Shown here: piece after piece, positions 21,251-34,083 of the stretch
Position numbering within the stretch: position 1 is the first letter of the stretch
How the letters are laid out: each line of letters starts with the position of its first letter
DNA from: Panaeolus papilionaceus
Taxonomy: Eukaryota; Basidiomycota; Agaricomycetes; Agaricales
Reading direction: 5' to 3'
NCBI GenBank assembly: GCA_015501605.1
Contig: JADNRZ010000032.1
Coordinates: forward strand, 1-64,000
Length of the DNA: 64,000 bases
Translations under genes and position numbers: made by a program
Notes under the pieces: model-generated
What the model was told of the DNA's origin: nothing
Database searches by the model: none
Seen by the model: the letters and a program-made list of their open reading frames with translations, nothing else

Positions 21251-22203
21251 TCTGTATCTCAGGAACTCCAAAGCTCGCTGACGATCCTGTTTTCGCTACA
21301 ATGTAATTCAAGACTATTTCTAAATCAATACCTTTCTACCTGTATATGTAAGGCTTTGGAATCAGATTTATGTCAAGCGTGGCTATAATGGCATTCTAAA
21401 ATAGAAAAAAAGGCGGAGATGCTTGGGAGGACGACTAAACAAATGCATAATAAACACACATAAGTACATTCATTCCGTTTGTTTAAAATCCTCACGGATA
21501 ACAAGAGACACCGATACGGCAATCCTTGATGAAAGGGCCATCTAAATCCCTTGGACATGGTAAAATTCCCAACAGAGTCTGGCGAGCCTCGAGGCAGAAC
21601 ACGAGGCTGCAGGAGTGATTTAGATTATCCATATCCATCCTAAGCGACTATATGGTCATGAAACACGAGTATGAGCGCCCAAACTATTATTTAAAACCGT
21701 AATTCGAGCTGCATGAGGTGGTAGAGACGAGGTATCGAGATAACCCCGGATGGGAGAAGGAGCTTGCAAGGATGGGAACGAGGTCACGCGATGTGCGGCG
21801 TGCAAGCGAGAATTCGCTGGCTTTCGTACTTCCTCCTCCTGCCATCTTGACTTGACACTGATTTCACTGTTAACGACGTTTGTACATTACGACGTACTCG
21901 ACGATACGACCCGTATACACAGTGAACGTGTCTATTTGATATCTACGGCTCTGCTCGACAACTACGACGAACGGCCGACTTCCGCTCTTTATAAGAATAT
22001 TGACACGGAACGACGACCTAGCACGATTCTATCGACGCTGAAAGAATTTTACGCAGACGTTATACTTCCAAATTGACGTTTACGCTCACCATTACGACGG
22101 ACCTTTACGCTTGACGGCTTCAAGTGACGCGACGTTGACGACTTGACCACCACGCAACGGAAATAAGTGCGATATCTCCTACGCACAACTACGACCAAAG
22201 ACC
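21251..22203. other. Intergenic, probable promoter region of the next gene
   Basis: The proximal half (21740-22300) is unusually rich in TACGACG/TTGACG-type words and CpG compared with the AT-rich flank. A short frame at 21750-22076 has no recognisable motif and reads as composition-driven, so I do not call it a gene. Confidence 0.4.
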
Positions 22204-22209
22204 ACGCGT
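22204..22209 (+). promoter_or_regulatory. MCB-like element ACGCGT
   Basis: ACGCGT lies 185 bp upstream of the ATG at 22394, the usual place for an MBF-type cell-cycle box in fungi. Related ACGCGA and CACGCGA words lie near 21785 and 22129. This fits a cell-cycle gene downstream, but a single hexamer can occur by chance. Confidence 0.3.
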
Positions 22210-22393
22210 TTTCTCTTGATTATTCGAGGGAATTGACTGTCAAGGCTTGTCAAGAACATTTTTGAATGCTCTATTGGTTTAGAGAGCATGAACACGAGCC
22301 GACAACGTCACCATTACGCTCAAGACATTTGACCATCTCCAGCAGACAACACGACTCGGAAATTTACGAACAGGCAACGCAGGATACGCAGGA

Positions 22394-25300
22394 ATGGCGA
22401 CTGAGGTTGAGTTTGGAGAGAACGAGGATGCGTTTGGTATGTTGACTTTCTTGCCACATTTACATCGTTGCGCATTGTTTTTTTTCGCCGAGTGCTCCAT
22501 CTTCCACATAATATCCATTCTTTTAACTGAATACAGCACAATTCTAATGTATGAATTTGCTTTACAGAGCCCTCGGAGAATTGGGATGACGACTTCGAGT
22601 TTGATCCATCATCGTCGTCTGCCAACACCGCATCATCTTCTCCAAAGACTCCCAGGAGACAGGGTGCTGGCTCTGGGAGGGGAAGAGGCTTGAATTCCAA
22701 CGCACATGCACACTATACACGGAAAATGTCAATTGCGAGCAGCGCGGGGTTGAGCATGGTTGAGGATTGGGATACGGATTCGGTTATGGGAGGGGGTGTG
22801 GGGAATGTTGGGTTGGTTGCTGGAGGTTCCGGAGCTGATGCTGATGATAACTGGGACCTCGGTGCGACTACCAGTACGCCAGGCGCAGGAGGGAGTGGAA
22901 GTGGGGTGGGGACACCAGGAACACCGAGAACACCTAGGACGCCACGGACGCCTGTTGGAAAGGCGGAGGAAGACCCTCAAGTTCCGCACAGTCAACATGT
23001 AGAGCAGGAGGATACAGAGAATTGGGACGACGACTTTGAGGATGGCTCACCGAGGAAACCTGGCCTGACAACTTCCCGCTTGCAGCCTGCGTCGCTCCTC
23101 GCCAACTCCTCAAGTCGAAGAAGACGCGTCTCGCGAGAGGGAGAGAACGAGGAGAGTTGGGATGACGAGTACGAGGATTCAGCTGATGAAGACGGTGCAA
23201 ATGACTTTGGTTTTCACGACAAGGAAGAAGACCGAACCGTTACTGCTAAATCACGACGCGCTGCGCTGGCTTCGTCTTCATCGAGGTCACCACCTCTTCC
23301 ACCTCCACCATTACCACCACCCATTCCTATGTCAACGTCTCGACTGGGTCATGGACCATTTCATATACCGACCTCACAATCGTACTACGACAACCCTCAG
23401 CCGTTCCCGGCACCTCGTTCCCCTTCGTCTTCAGTATTCTCAGTCCCGAACACCATCTATTCACAATCCAACTCACATAACTCAAATGGGTCAACAAGCC
23501 ATCTGCGACCCAGCAGCGCATTCGCATTACTTCCCCCATCACCAGAAATTCATCACATGCGGCAGAGAGGACGAGGAAGGGCGGAAGTGTTTGCCAGTAG
23601 CAAAATGGGAGGAGGAGACGCGAAGGATGGGAAAGAGAGGAGGAGGCTGCGAAAGAAGAGTCGGCCAGTACCAGATGGGACATTTGAGCTGAAGGATGTC
23701 GTTTCGTCACTTCCGTCTCGTCCGTCCAGAGACAGGGAGAGAGACCGGTATAGTTTCTCTGATGCGGAAGGGGAGCTTAATATTCATGGGGCGTACCCAA
23801 GTGCCCATGGTAGGGACACACCAGCTTCTGCTGGGTCGATGTCAGATTTATCCTCGGGACATGATCATGGACAGGGCAGACCCCACGCACGACGCTCAGA
23901 TGGGCTTCCTCGTCCACCTGAGTCAGACAATCCTGTACCTCAGACTCCTAGGAAGCAGAGTACTGGTCCAGGTTCGACATTGCTGAGCCGTATAGGAAGT
24001 GTTAAGAAGTGGGGGGTGAGGAGGAGAAGCAGAGGTGTTAGTGCTGCTCCTGAGAATCGGCAAGGTATTTTTTTTATTATAAACTGTAGCATTTTATTGG
24101 GCAATACTAACGCGACCTTTATTTCAGAAGTTGCTATTTCTCCTGATTCACAGACTCATCCGACCAGTCAACCCACAAGTCCTGATGAGCCTCACCATGA
24201 CCGAGGAAAAACGTCCAGACCTCAATCTTCACGTTCGTCAAACGCACACACGCACTCACAGCGCAACTCTATCAGCATCAACCCCTCCGCCTCAGGGTCT
24301 CCATCTTCCAACAATTGGTTTTTTCGGGGTGGTTCCAGTTCCAAGCATGCGCCATCGGATGATCGAGTCTCTCATGGATCTCCCCCCGTTACGGTACATA
24401 GGAGCGGTAGTGTGGGGGGCGCAAGCCACAGAAGTCGAAGCCGAAGCCGAACAGGTAGTCGAGGAGGAACTGCAAGAGATGGGACAGGGAAGGTCGCCTC
24501 ACCACTGAGCCATCATGGAAGCTCGCCGAATATCCTGAATGGAAAACCCCCGAGTAGTATTGGGACGAGTACCAGTATGGGGGGGTTGAGCAGGAAGAGC
24601 ATGGATTCGGCTGGTGATGTGAGGTTCCCTGCGGGCGATACGAATGTGGATAACACGTCGCCATCGCCATATAATCGCCCGATGTCGACAACGGCTACGC
24701 CTGATATTTATGCTACGCCTTCTAAGCTTGTCAAGCGGAAGAGTTTGGGGTTTGTGCAGTTGAGGCGGGGATTGAGCACATCGCGATCTCAGGTGTCGGG
24801 GTACACGTCTCCTGAGAGGGACGCCGCGAAGGGGAAGAAAAAGGAGGACGAGTCGGATTTGGAAGGGGCTGGCGAGAGTTCAGGAGGGAGGTATGGGATG
24901 TTGGGGATGGGAAGAGTGGGAAGACCTGCTTCAAAGGCACCGACAGAAGGAGAGGGTTCTGGGGAGAGAACCAGGAGGAAGTCGTTTTCGCGCCTGTTGA
25001 TTGACCGTGGAGACAAGGATAAAACCAAGGAGAAGGAGAAGGATGGCGGCGGGACGATGTCTGTACCTATGACGCCAACGAAAGCCGATACACCGTCTTC
25101 CAAGGACGGCTCAAGAGGCTTTATGGGCTCAGTGAGAAGAATTTCGCTCGTTGGGAGGCACAGGCGAATGAAGTCAGGTGGCGTGCCAGTTTCCAATGCT
25201 TCACCACCATCATCTGCGAGGTCGTCTTCAGTGTCGAGGCCGCCCCTCCCCACATCATCACAATCCCGCCATCATCAGCAAGGGAGGGGTAATCTCCCTT

Positions 25301-28300
25301 ACACACTTCCTCCCCTTCCTGGAACGGGGTCCAATATTTCCCTCAGATTTCCGTCGGGTTCTAATGTCGATTTACCCTCAATGATGCGACTGGTGTCTAT
25401 CAACTCGAGCGCAAGTGGCAGGAGTGGTGAAGAGAGTCTGCGGCCAGCGTCAACGGTGTCTATTTCTGCATCCAGCAGGCAAGTCAGCGCAACGAGTGTT
25501 GCTGGGGCTACCAGCGATGCCGAGGAGGGTTCATCGCGGCGATATGGGGATTTGAGGACGGCGAGACCCCGAAGAAGCAGTAGGAGTGGCAGCAGGAGCG
25601 TCAGTCGTACTGGGGAGCAGGGGAGGAGTAGCGGAGAAGTGACGAGGAAGGTTTCGACTCATTCAAAGAGGACGAGTATCATTGGCATGGACTTTTCGCC
25701 GCCTTCGCACTCGTCATCTTCCTTTGGGAGTAGTTCAGAGGACATTCCTCCGTTGCCGAGAATTGCTTCTCGTACAAGTCAAGATATTCAGCGACCTGTT
25801 ACGCCGCCTTATTCCAAGCCATCATCCCCTCGCACACCGTCGTCGTCTACCCTTCCGCCAGCAACCCCATCATTACCCAAGACTCCTACAAATATGAAAA
25901 CTCCAACTCCCAAGAATATCAAACCTCACAGGTCACCCAAAACGCCTTCCCGAGTACCACCTCTACCTACAGCAGATCCAGATCATCCGGCTTTACCCCT
26001 TCTGCCTCCCATTGAGCTCCAACCACCATCACCACCTCAAACCGTAAAGGCTTCTTCGAAGACTCACGGAAAAGCTAAGAGGAGTCTTGATGTGGCTTTT
26101 GAAAGCTTGCGATTTGAGCTCAATGCGGAGCAGGAGAGGGAGGGTAGACCAAGTTTTGGGTCGTTGCGCGTTGATGATCAGGATACGACGAAAGGGGAGG
26201 GTGTGTCGCCTGCAACGTCCACCTCCTCTGTGTTCTATACCCCCAAATCATCTCCTAAACCGGGTGCATCGCCACAGAAGCCTAAGACCGCGAAACCTAC
26301 CTCACCAGTAGGAGCGAGTCTGTCTCCTGGCCGTGGTGTAGGTGCTGGGCAGAGTGCGTCGTTGGGAAGAACATCTGGGATTGATGTTTCTCCTTCCCGG
26401 GTTAGTGGTGTGGCGGTCAGTGGAGGTGGCGGAGAGGCCGAGAAAGAGAAAGAGAAGGCCGCTCACGGGTGGAAGAGGAGGAACTCATTGGGTGATTTGA
26501 AGATCCCAGCAAGGATTTCTCAAGCTCAGGTTGGACTGCGACGGGATTTGGGCATGGTTAGAGAGTTTGCGGGGAGTGTTGAACGTGCGTTGATTTCTCT
26601 TTTCTCATCTTTTGTCCTTTGTTCTTGGCTTAAATTGTGTGACTCGTTATTTTTTCTTCTTACAGAACTCAAGGACCTTCAATCTACGTACTACACCCTC
26701 ATATCAGAGGTCCAAGGTGTTCTCGACTCGTATGCGCAATTGCATGCCCAACAAGCTCAGGAAGCAGCCAGATCTGCCTCTCCACATTCTGATCCTAGGA
26801 AGAGCCCAACTGGCTCATCCTCTCCCGTACCCCGATCAACATCTCCTTCATTCCTCTCGTCCCTCAACTTGAGAAAGGGAAGAAGTCGATCCAACACCGT
26901 CAGCAGCACAACGTCACTCCATGCCGCTCTTTCCCCAACATCAGAATCCACCAACCAAGCATCACAAGTTCCCGATGTACCATTGGTTGTTGATGACAAG
27001 AAGCAAGCGTATAAGGATCTAGCGGCTGCGTTTTACAGTCTCAACTCGCGCTACAAGATCACCTTGGAATGTGCAGAGCTCTTGATCGATTTGGGAGGTA
27101 GTAGTAGCGGTGGAACAACAACCGGTCCTTCTGCGGCGGTCTCTTCCGGTGCTCAGACGACATCACCTGTACCTTTGCCAGCTCAGCATACGGGACAGCA
27201 GTCAACTGACGGTGATCCTACATTGGTGACAAAGAGGAGTAGGGAGAGAGCCATCACGCTTGCTGGAGATGAAAGCAAGCACGCAGTTCTTGTCCAGGCG
27301 GTTCTTCCGCTTTCGACGTCAGTTCCATATACATCGCCCCTGAACAGTTACCCACCGCCGACTACATCACCATCCACAACATCGCAACCAGCAGAAGGCT
27401 ACACTCATAATTCCTGGAGAGCTTCTACAGGACGACATGATCTCAGTCAACGACAACTGGTTCTGTTGCGCGAGATGCTCAATAACTCCAACGTCGCGAA
27501 TGCTGTGGCTGACGAGGGCTTAGGAGTTGTAGAGGAAGGAACACCCGTTCCATCTCCTAACCCGATTTCCCCTCCCCCTCCTCTTACACTCCCCGTCTCC
27601 GCTACGTCTACCTACGACTCGGGACCTCAGACTGCTCCTCTTCCCTCATCTGCCTCTGCCCCTTATGGCGAAGGCCAAATGATCGTTAATTGGGATTGGA
27701 GATGGGGTGATCCGAGGAATAGCACGATCACACTACCCAGCCCTAGCGAAGAAGCTGCCCTTCATTCCAAGTTCGCTGAAATTGTGACCAGGGATAAGGA
27801 GAAAGAACGAGAGCGAGAGCGCGAAAAGAAAAGGAGGAGTACCAGGCTTGGGATGAGTGGGATCAGGGACATGTTGAGGGCGCTGAAGAGGACTGCGGAT
27901 GCTCAGATTACGACCACTATCTCGCCTGGTAGCGGAAATACGCTCCCGCCACCACCGATGCCCGTTCATTATCATTCTACAACTTCGTTGAGCACCGAGT
28001 CGAGTGCGAGTGCTGGGAGATCACAGGTCGCGGCTGCGACTACCAAGGGTAGCAGGCCGAGTTCTAGGGCTCGCTATCCACTCCCCATTCCCCGTATGCC
28101 ATCATTATCGCACACTCATAGCTCGGGTAACAGCAATCCTAGCGGTACAACGGGACGAAGACGTGCAAAGACGAGCACGGGGCCTGAGAGCATGCGTGGT
28201 CCTGAGGATGCGGGATGGAATGCTAATGGGACAGCTCCATCTTTCGTTCCGCCTAAACCCAGCCCGAGAAGACCTAGTTTGGCTTCTATCTTCAGGATTG

Positions 28301-29514
28301 GAAAGAGCTCGGAGAAGACGCAGCAAGCTCAGCACCAACAGCAGCAGACCCAACAGCAGATTGCTTCGCCGACGATGAGCCCAGAGCCTTTGTATTCCGC
28401 GAGCACATATGCGTCTACTGGTGCTGCCTCACAGGACAATCATTCGTCGTCTGCGCACCCGAATCCTAGTGCAGAGCCATACGCACCTGGCGAGTTGGAC
28501 GGTGACCTGTCTAATACATCCATCGAAACTTCAGATTGGGACCCCATGGACTCTGCTTCTGATCTTGACGCAGCTGCGAAAGCTCTCTCCAGGAGCAGTG
28601 GTCCCAACAAGCTCTCAAAGTTCAAGCACGTGAAGAAGGGGAAGAGTCCGTATCTATTTATGCGTGGTGGGGATGATAAGAAGGGGAATGGGAATGGCAG
28701 TGGGAAGGAGGGTGTGAGCTCGAGTTCTAGTGTGTTTGTGGCTGGACAGAGTCAGGAGTTGTTGGGGAGGATAGGGAATCAGAGTCAGACGGGGTTGGTG
28801 ACGAAGAGGTCGTTTTGTGCATCTCAAGGATCGTTGTTGGAGACGGCTGGTGGAAGTGCGGCGGCTGGGGTACCGCAGAGGATGACGAGGTTATCGGGTG
28901 TTGAAGAGATGAGGGATCATGAGCATGAGCATGAACAGGTGCTAGCTCAGGCAGCTGTTGGAGAGAAGGATCCACCGTTTTCGGCTTCATCGACGAGGAG
29001 TAGTGCCCACAGAAGGGTCTCGTCTGGATCAAGACCCTCCTCGTCCAGGAGCACTCGTTCCCCAATTTATTCCAGTGCGGCTCAAGGACAACCGCAAAAT
29101 CATGCTCTCAGCCAAGCACAGAAGACAGGTTCAGTCCGGTCTATGCCGCCTCATCTTACAGCTTCCACTTCTTTGCCACCTATGGGTGGTTCTCAGCGTC
29201 CAGTATCAGGCCCTTACCCGTCATCTTCTTCTGCTCACCCTTACGCTACTGCCTCTGGTCGACATGGACAGCATCATCATCACCATCATCATCACCAGGC
29301 TCACGCAGCAGCGACACATGGCGGAGATGTGAACATCCGCCTAGCGATGACACCTGAGAATATCAAACCGTTGTTGGAGAATGCGAGGGAGGTTCTGGTT
29401 AGGCTTGTGGAGTGTATTGATGAAGTGAAAGCGTTGTCAGGGAGGTGTAAAGAGTTGGTGGATGATGTTGGTGGGCAGAGAGGTGTAGTGCAGCAGGAGG
29501 CTGTGGTTTCGTGA
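22394..29514 (+). CDS. Large Ser/Pro-rich protein, putative Bfa1/Byr4-like
   Basis: Four exons (22394-22436, 22568-24064, 24128-26584, 26666-29514) join in phase to 2281 residues. Near the N-terminus are three acidic-aromatic repeats: ENWDDDFE (about 18-25), ENWDDDFED (about 166) and ESWDDEYED (about 210). Long Ser/Pro/Arg-rich disordered stretches follow, with many SPxK/TP sites. A helical block (SLGDLKIPARISQAQVGLRR then LKDLQSTYYTLISEVQ) lies near 1298-1350, then more disorder, a poly-His run and a C-terminal coiled coil (TPENIKPLLENAREVLVRLV). The WDDDFE repeats and the block after LGDL recall Byr4/Bfa1, a subunit of the GAP that restrains the septation GTPase at the spindle pole. That assignment is from memory of the family and tentative. 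Introns 2 and 3 are 63 and 81 nt and contain no stop in frame. Confidence 0.8.
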
Positions 29515-30845
29515 AGTTCTGGCTCTGGGTTTCTTTGAATGTTGACTGTGGGTTTCGTTTGTGTGGTTTTCCTATTGTTTTTTTTTTGTCTTTTGTGATT
29601 CTGTTCTTGTCCTTCTCTCCGATGTCATCGTCTTCATCTACTCTATTCCTATACTCCTTCGCATCGCATCTTAACCATTTCCATCACAGCATCCATCGCA
29701 CACGCATCTGTCTAACCTTGCAAAGTGTTTATCGTGCATTCTCTATCCTCATCATCCAACCCCATCTTGCTATCGATCGCAGTTTTCAAATTTTTATATC
29801 TTGCAGCTTTGGTTTTTTGTTCTCTTGTTTTTAGTTTGCTGGTCTCGTAGTTATATATATGAAGTGTTTTCGTTAGCGTACATACAGTTTTACAATATAC
29901 CTCGTTGAACAATATTTATTCTGGTGTGTTTTTCGCGCACTTGTGGTCTAGGTCGTCAAACGGCTTCAGGTTGTGCCGATGCTAACCACGATGTTCAGAT
30001 CGATGGACGGCTGGAAGAATCCGTTATCGATGAGCGTAACTGCCGACCTTGTGAACCTGCTTCATTTACAACGACCACCATGGATCAATACTCCATACGC
30101 AGTACTACGCCCATATCTCATATTAATCTCTGCCCATATTACGAGCCCTCATCTCTGGAAATGGGGCGCAAACCACTATCATCAACCCTGCTATCTCCAT
30201 TGGTGTCCATTGAAAGCATAACAAGACCTCTGGCAGTGCATGGCCTCATATTGCCGCTTATTATGCCGACGACTGACATTTATGGGGGGAATGCTTCGTC
30301 ACTGCGCTGCACAGCAGCGAAGGTGACTGCTCGTCATATTTTGCTATGCCATCATCTCCTTGACGAAATGGGTGACACAAACTCTGGATGGCGCGAACAT
30401 CCGAAAGGAAGCGACCCTGACTTATTCTTGCCTCGAGGCAACGACTTCTGGGGCGGTGAGATTTTCTATGAATGGCGGTGCTAACGCGTCCTTGACTTGT
30501 AGTGACTGTTCTTACACTGAACATCTGTCCTTTGGGTGACTCGGCACCGCCTTGTGGATCAAGTCATAATTCAAAGGACATTAAAAAACCGTTTGTGCAA
30601 TTATTAGCTTTCTGATAAAGGATCAATGTCACAACAACCCTTTGGCTTTGAACTATAATTGTGGCGGACCCCAGAGTTTTCTCCTCTCCTTATCTTTCTC
30701 ACACACTCACACCCTGCTGTGCTTCCCTTTAACGCCCTCATCTTCCGACCTTTCTCTCTTTGTTACTTCCACCTCAACACCTACCTTCATCACCATATCT
30801 GCGAAAACACCCTGAACACGACGCAATTTACATTCCCATCTCTGA
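29515..30845. other. 3' flank and intergenic region
   Basis: The first 400 bp are T-rich and probably hold the 3' UTR of the preceding gene. A 186-codon open frame at 29924-30484 has no recognisable motif, and a second overlapping frame is equally plausible, so neither is called. Sequence 30660-30840 is pyrimidine-rich and fits the promoter and 5' leader of the AAA ATPase gene. Confidence 0.4.
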
Positions 30846-33762
30846 ATGGATGCTCTAAAGTCTTTAGTTCAGCCCCTTATTGGGGGCTCAGCAGGTTCTT
30901 CTGTTGTCGATGGCATGAAGCTCGTCGTCTTGGGAGGCACTGTTGAGACAGCGAGGAGGGTCTCCAGTTCCGCATGGTAAGACCCTTGACGAAACCTCAT
31001 GTCATACCATGCTCACCGTTCCGCGTTTATTAGGTCCCATTTTGTAAATTGTGAGTATTCCATGCTTGGGGGAGACTGTTTAGTCGTATGAGTCATTCCC
31101 ACATACGACTCATCAGTCTCGTCTAGCACCAACCTTCAACAGACTTCATGATGCTAAACATTTATTATTTCTTTTATAGCCTTCTTCCTCACAGCGCATT
31201 TCAGCGAAGAAGACTTTCCTTATGACTGGCTAATGTTGTGGCTATCACGTCGTCCTGAATGGCAGCGTTCTCGTGAATTCGAGACCACGACACGTTCAGC
31301 AGGACCAGGAGGCAACACCTCATCATATTATTCCCCTGAGGACGCCGACTGGGACCACTGGGAACACGCAGAAACAGCTTCTACTGGTATCTTCGACCCC
31401 GACAGTGAGGGTCGGCCCAAGACTCGTGTCGTCTTCCAACCCACCTATGACACCACCCACACAATATTTTACCGAGGTCATTGGCTCCGTGTTCGCCGGG
31501 GAAGGAAGCAAGAAACGGGTAGTGAAATGCTTTCTATTAGGTAAGAGCTCATTTACTTTTTCCCCTTGGATTTGAACCGAGTCAGCTGAACATTATCCTT
31601 TTCGCTCCACTATTCATTACTTTTACAGTGTTGTGGCACGATCAAACGCTATTCTGAAGCAGCTTGTGCTACAAGCTAAGCGGGAGTATGAAGCTGAGGC
31701 CGTCCACCGCATTCAAATTTATTTTGCCGATGCCCATGGCTCTTGGAGATGGACAGACTCACGTCACAAGCGTCCTCTGAACAGCATCGTCCTAAACCCA
31801 GGTGTGAAGGAAATGCTGCTCGACGACGCTCGTGACTTCTTGAAGAGTGAGAAAGTGAGTCATTGAAACTCATACTGACTTCCGCTCACTAACCGGTTAC
31901 ACAGTGGTACGCAGATAGGGGAATTCCATTCCGCCGCGGCTACCTTCTTCACGGTGTTCCCGGATCTGGGAAATCTTCCCTTATCCACGCCCTTGCGGGC
32001 CAACTCCAGCTTGACATCTATGTAGTCTCATTGTCCGCTTCCTGGATTTCGGACAACACGTTGACATCACTCATGGGTCGTGTACCAGCACGATGTGTAC
32101 TTCTCTTGGAGGATCTCGACGCAGCGTTCGTGAGGTCTACTAACCGTGAGGAGGACTCTAATGACAATGACAACGGTAATGGAAATGGTGGAAATGGTGA
32201 TGGCAACCAAGGAGGTTCCGGTGGCATGAGTGGCGGCGATAGTGGCTTGTTTGGTGCTTTTAGTGGGCTAGGCGGTAGCTCGCGCAGGCGGCGCTATGGA
32301 AGGAGCGATGGCCTCTCAGACATGAACACGCTCAGTTTGAGTGGTCTGCTCAATGCTCTGGATGGTGTTGCTGCATCAGAAGGTCGTCTACTATTCGCGT
32401 AAGTGATTCTCAATTACGCCCCATTATTCTATTGTTTAGTCTAACCCCACCCCCTTTCTTTCCTTTTCTTTTTTTAGCACAACGAATCATCTTGAGCGCC
32501 TCGATCCCGCGCTTTCTCGGCCGGGACGTATGGATGTCTGGGTCGAGTTCAAAAATGCCTCAAAATGGCAAGCGGAAGCGTTGTTCCGCAACTTCTTCCC
32601 ATGCGAGGAAGACGAACCCCCTCTGGACAACATCAGCGAGTGCGAGCTCAGCAGCCTCGACATCGACTCTAATGTTGAATATCAACGCTATGGACCAAAT
32701 GGTTCCACGCCCTCACGACCCAGAGTGTATGTTCCCAGCGAAGGTCATGCGGTCCATTCTAGAAACACATCCTCTGCTTCCAATTACCCAGACCACAACG
32801 GGAGCCCCACCACCACCGGCTCGTTATGGTCTCTCTCAACTGGCTTGGCTTCATCAGCTTCCTCCCTCCTGTCTGGTGTCTCGTCATCGATGAGCTCCCC
32901 CGCGCCATCTTCGCCCTCACCTCTACCCATCCCCAGAACGCGCTCAGGCTCACCCATGGTTGCTCCCTCTCAGCCACTACCTGCATCAGAGGCCAAGGAG
33001 CTCCTTGACAAGGACCAATTCGGAGCTACGAATACCGCCTATTTGCCTCCACCCCCGACCCTTCACTTACCAAGATCAAGCCATTGGACAAGAAGCAGCT
33101 GGCTGAGCTTGCGAAGCACTTTGCGGATGGTGTGCCTGAGGAGGAGTTTAGTGTGGCTGCTTTGCAGGGCTGTATGTTACCCCTTTCTTTTTATCTCTGA
33201 TTCTTTGGGGCGTGATACTGACGCCATCTTTTTCTCCATGTAGATCTGCTCAAGCACAAGGCCAACCCTGAGAATGCCGCCAATGGTGTTGAGGCCTGGG
33301 TTATTGGTGAGCGTGAGATGCGTGAGCGACTCAAGAAGGAGAAAGAGGCTCGCGAGATCCGCGAGAAGGCGATGGTATGTTTCTACTTTCCCTTCAACCC
33401 ACAAATAATGCTAATTGATATTTCTACAGCGCGAGAAGCGTCGCAAGGAGGCTCAGGAGAAAGACAAGGCCAAGAAGGCTCAGGATAAGAAAGACCAGGA
33501 GCTGGAGCGTGTCAAGGCTCTCCTGGCAGAGAAAGAGAAAGAAGAGGAGCTGGAGAAGATGCGGCAGCAGCTCAAGGAGAAGGAAGAGAAGCTCAAGGAG
33601 GCAGCTCTGGGGAAGACAACCTCTGACGAGGACTCTAAGAGCGACTCTGACGCCAAGTCTGAGAAGACGGAGGACTCGGAGGAGAAGAGCGACAGCGATA
33701 AAGAGAGTGACAAGGAGAGTGATAAGGAGAGCTCGTCAGAGTCGTCATCGTCATCAGACTGA
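30846..33762 (+). CDS. BCS1-like AAA ATPase, with one apparent frameshift
   Basis: Eight exons: 30846-30976, 31034-31050, 31180-31540, 31629-31854, 31905-32398, 32478-33171, 33244-33374, 33430-33762, about 795 residues. The N-terminal BCS1 domain (FFLTAHFSEEDFPYDWLMLW) is followed by the AAA module: Walker A GVPGSGKSS (about 262), Walker B CVLLLEDLDAAF (about 310), a Gly/Asn/Asp-rich insert, LSGLLNALDG, and the arginine-finger region LERLDPALSRPGRMD. BCS1 proteins work at the inner mitochondrial membrane, where the yeast protein inserts the Rieske subunit into complex III; fungi have several paralogs, so the substrate here is unknown. The tail is a long charged coiled coil (REKRRKEAQEKDKAKKA) and an acidic Ser run. 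Exon 6 changes frame within a C run at 33052-33056: one missing C restores KIKPLDKKQLAELAKHF. The same frame stays open past the TGA to 34083. Confidence 0.85.
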
Positions 33763-34083
33763 CTCGTCGTCGAGAACCCTGACGATGCAGAGGTGGTGGT
33801 TGTGTCAGCCGGTGACTTGATCTCTGAGCCTAAGCTTGAGGTTACAACTGTAACTCCGGCTGATGATGTTGACTCTGACCCGCCACTTCCGACCATCGTT
33901 CCGTCAAACTCTGGCTCAAGCTCCAACGTTGTGGCGCGAAGTACCGTCCCGGCTGGCCTTCCACTCCTCCTCGCCTCGCCTGGTAACGCCAACCCATTCA
34001 TGACCTCGTTTGTTCAGCTCTACGTCGTGCAGATATACGTGCTATTGATGCAGTTGGTGGGGAATGAGGCTGTGAATGTGTGA

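Noticed and set aside
23162..23692. 176-codon frame overlapping the giant gene in another frame
   Set aside because: It is a shadow of the real gene; similar shadows occur throughout 22.7-29.4 kb on both strands because of biased codon composition.
29924..30484. 186-codon frame between the giant gene and the BCS1-like gene
   Set aside because: No motif, no leader, and a competing overlapping frame; it could be a decayed gene but cannot be supported.
33480..34001. 173-codon antisense frame with long Ser-Leu runs
   Set aside because: It mirrors the acidic Ser/Glu/Lys repeat of the BCS1-like C-terminus and has no independent evidence.
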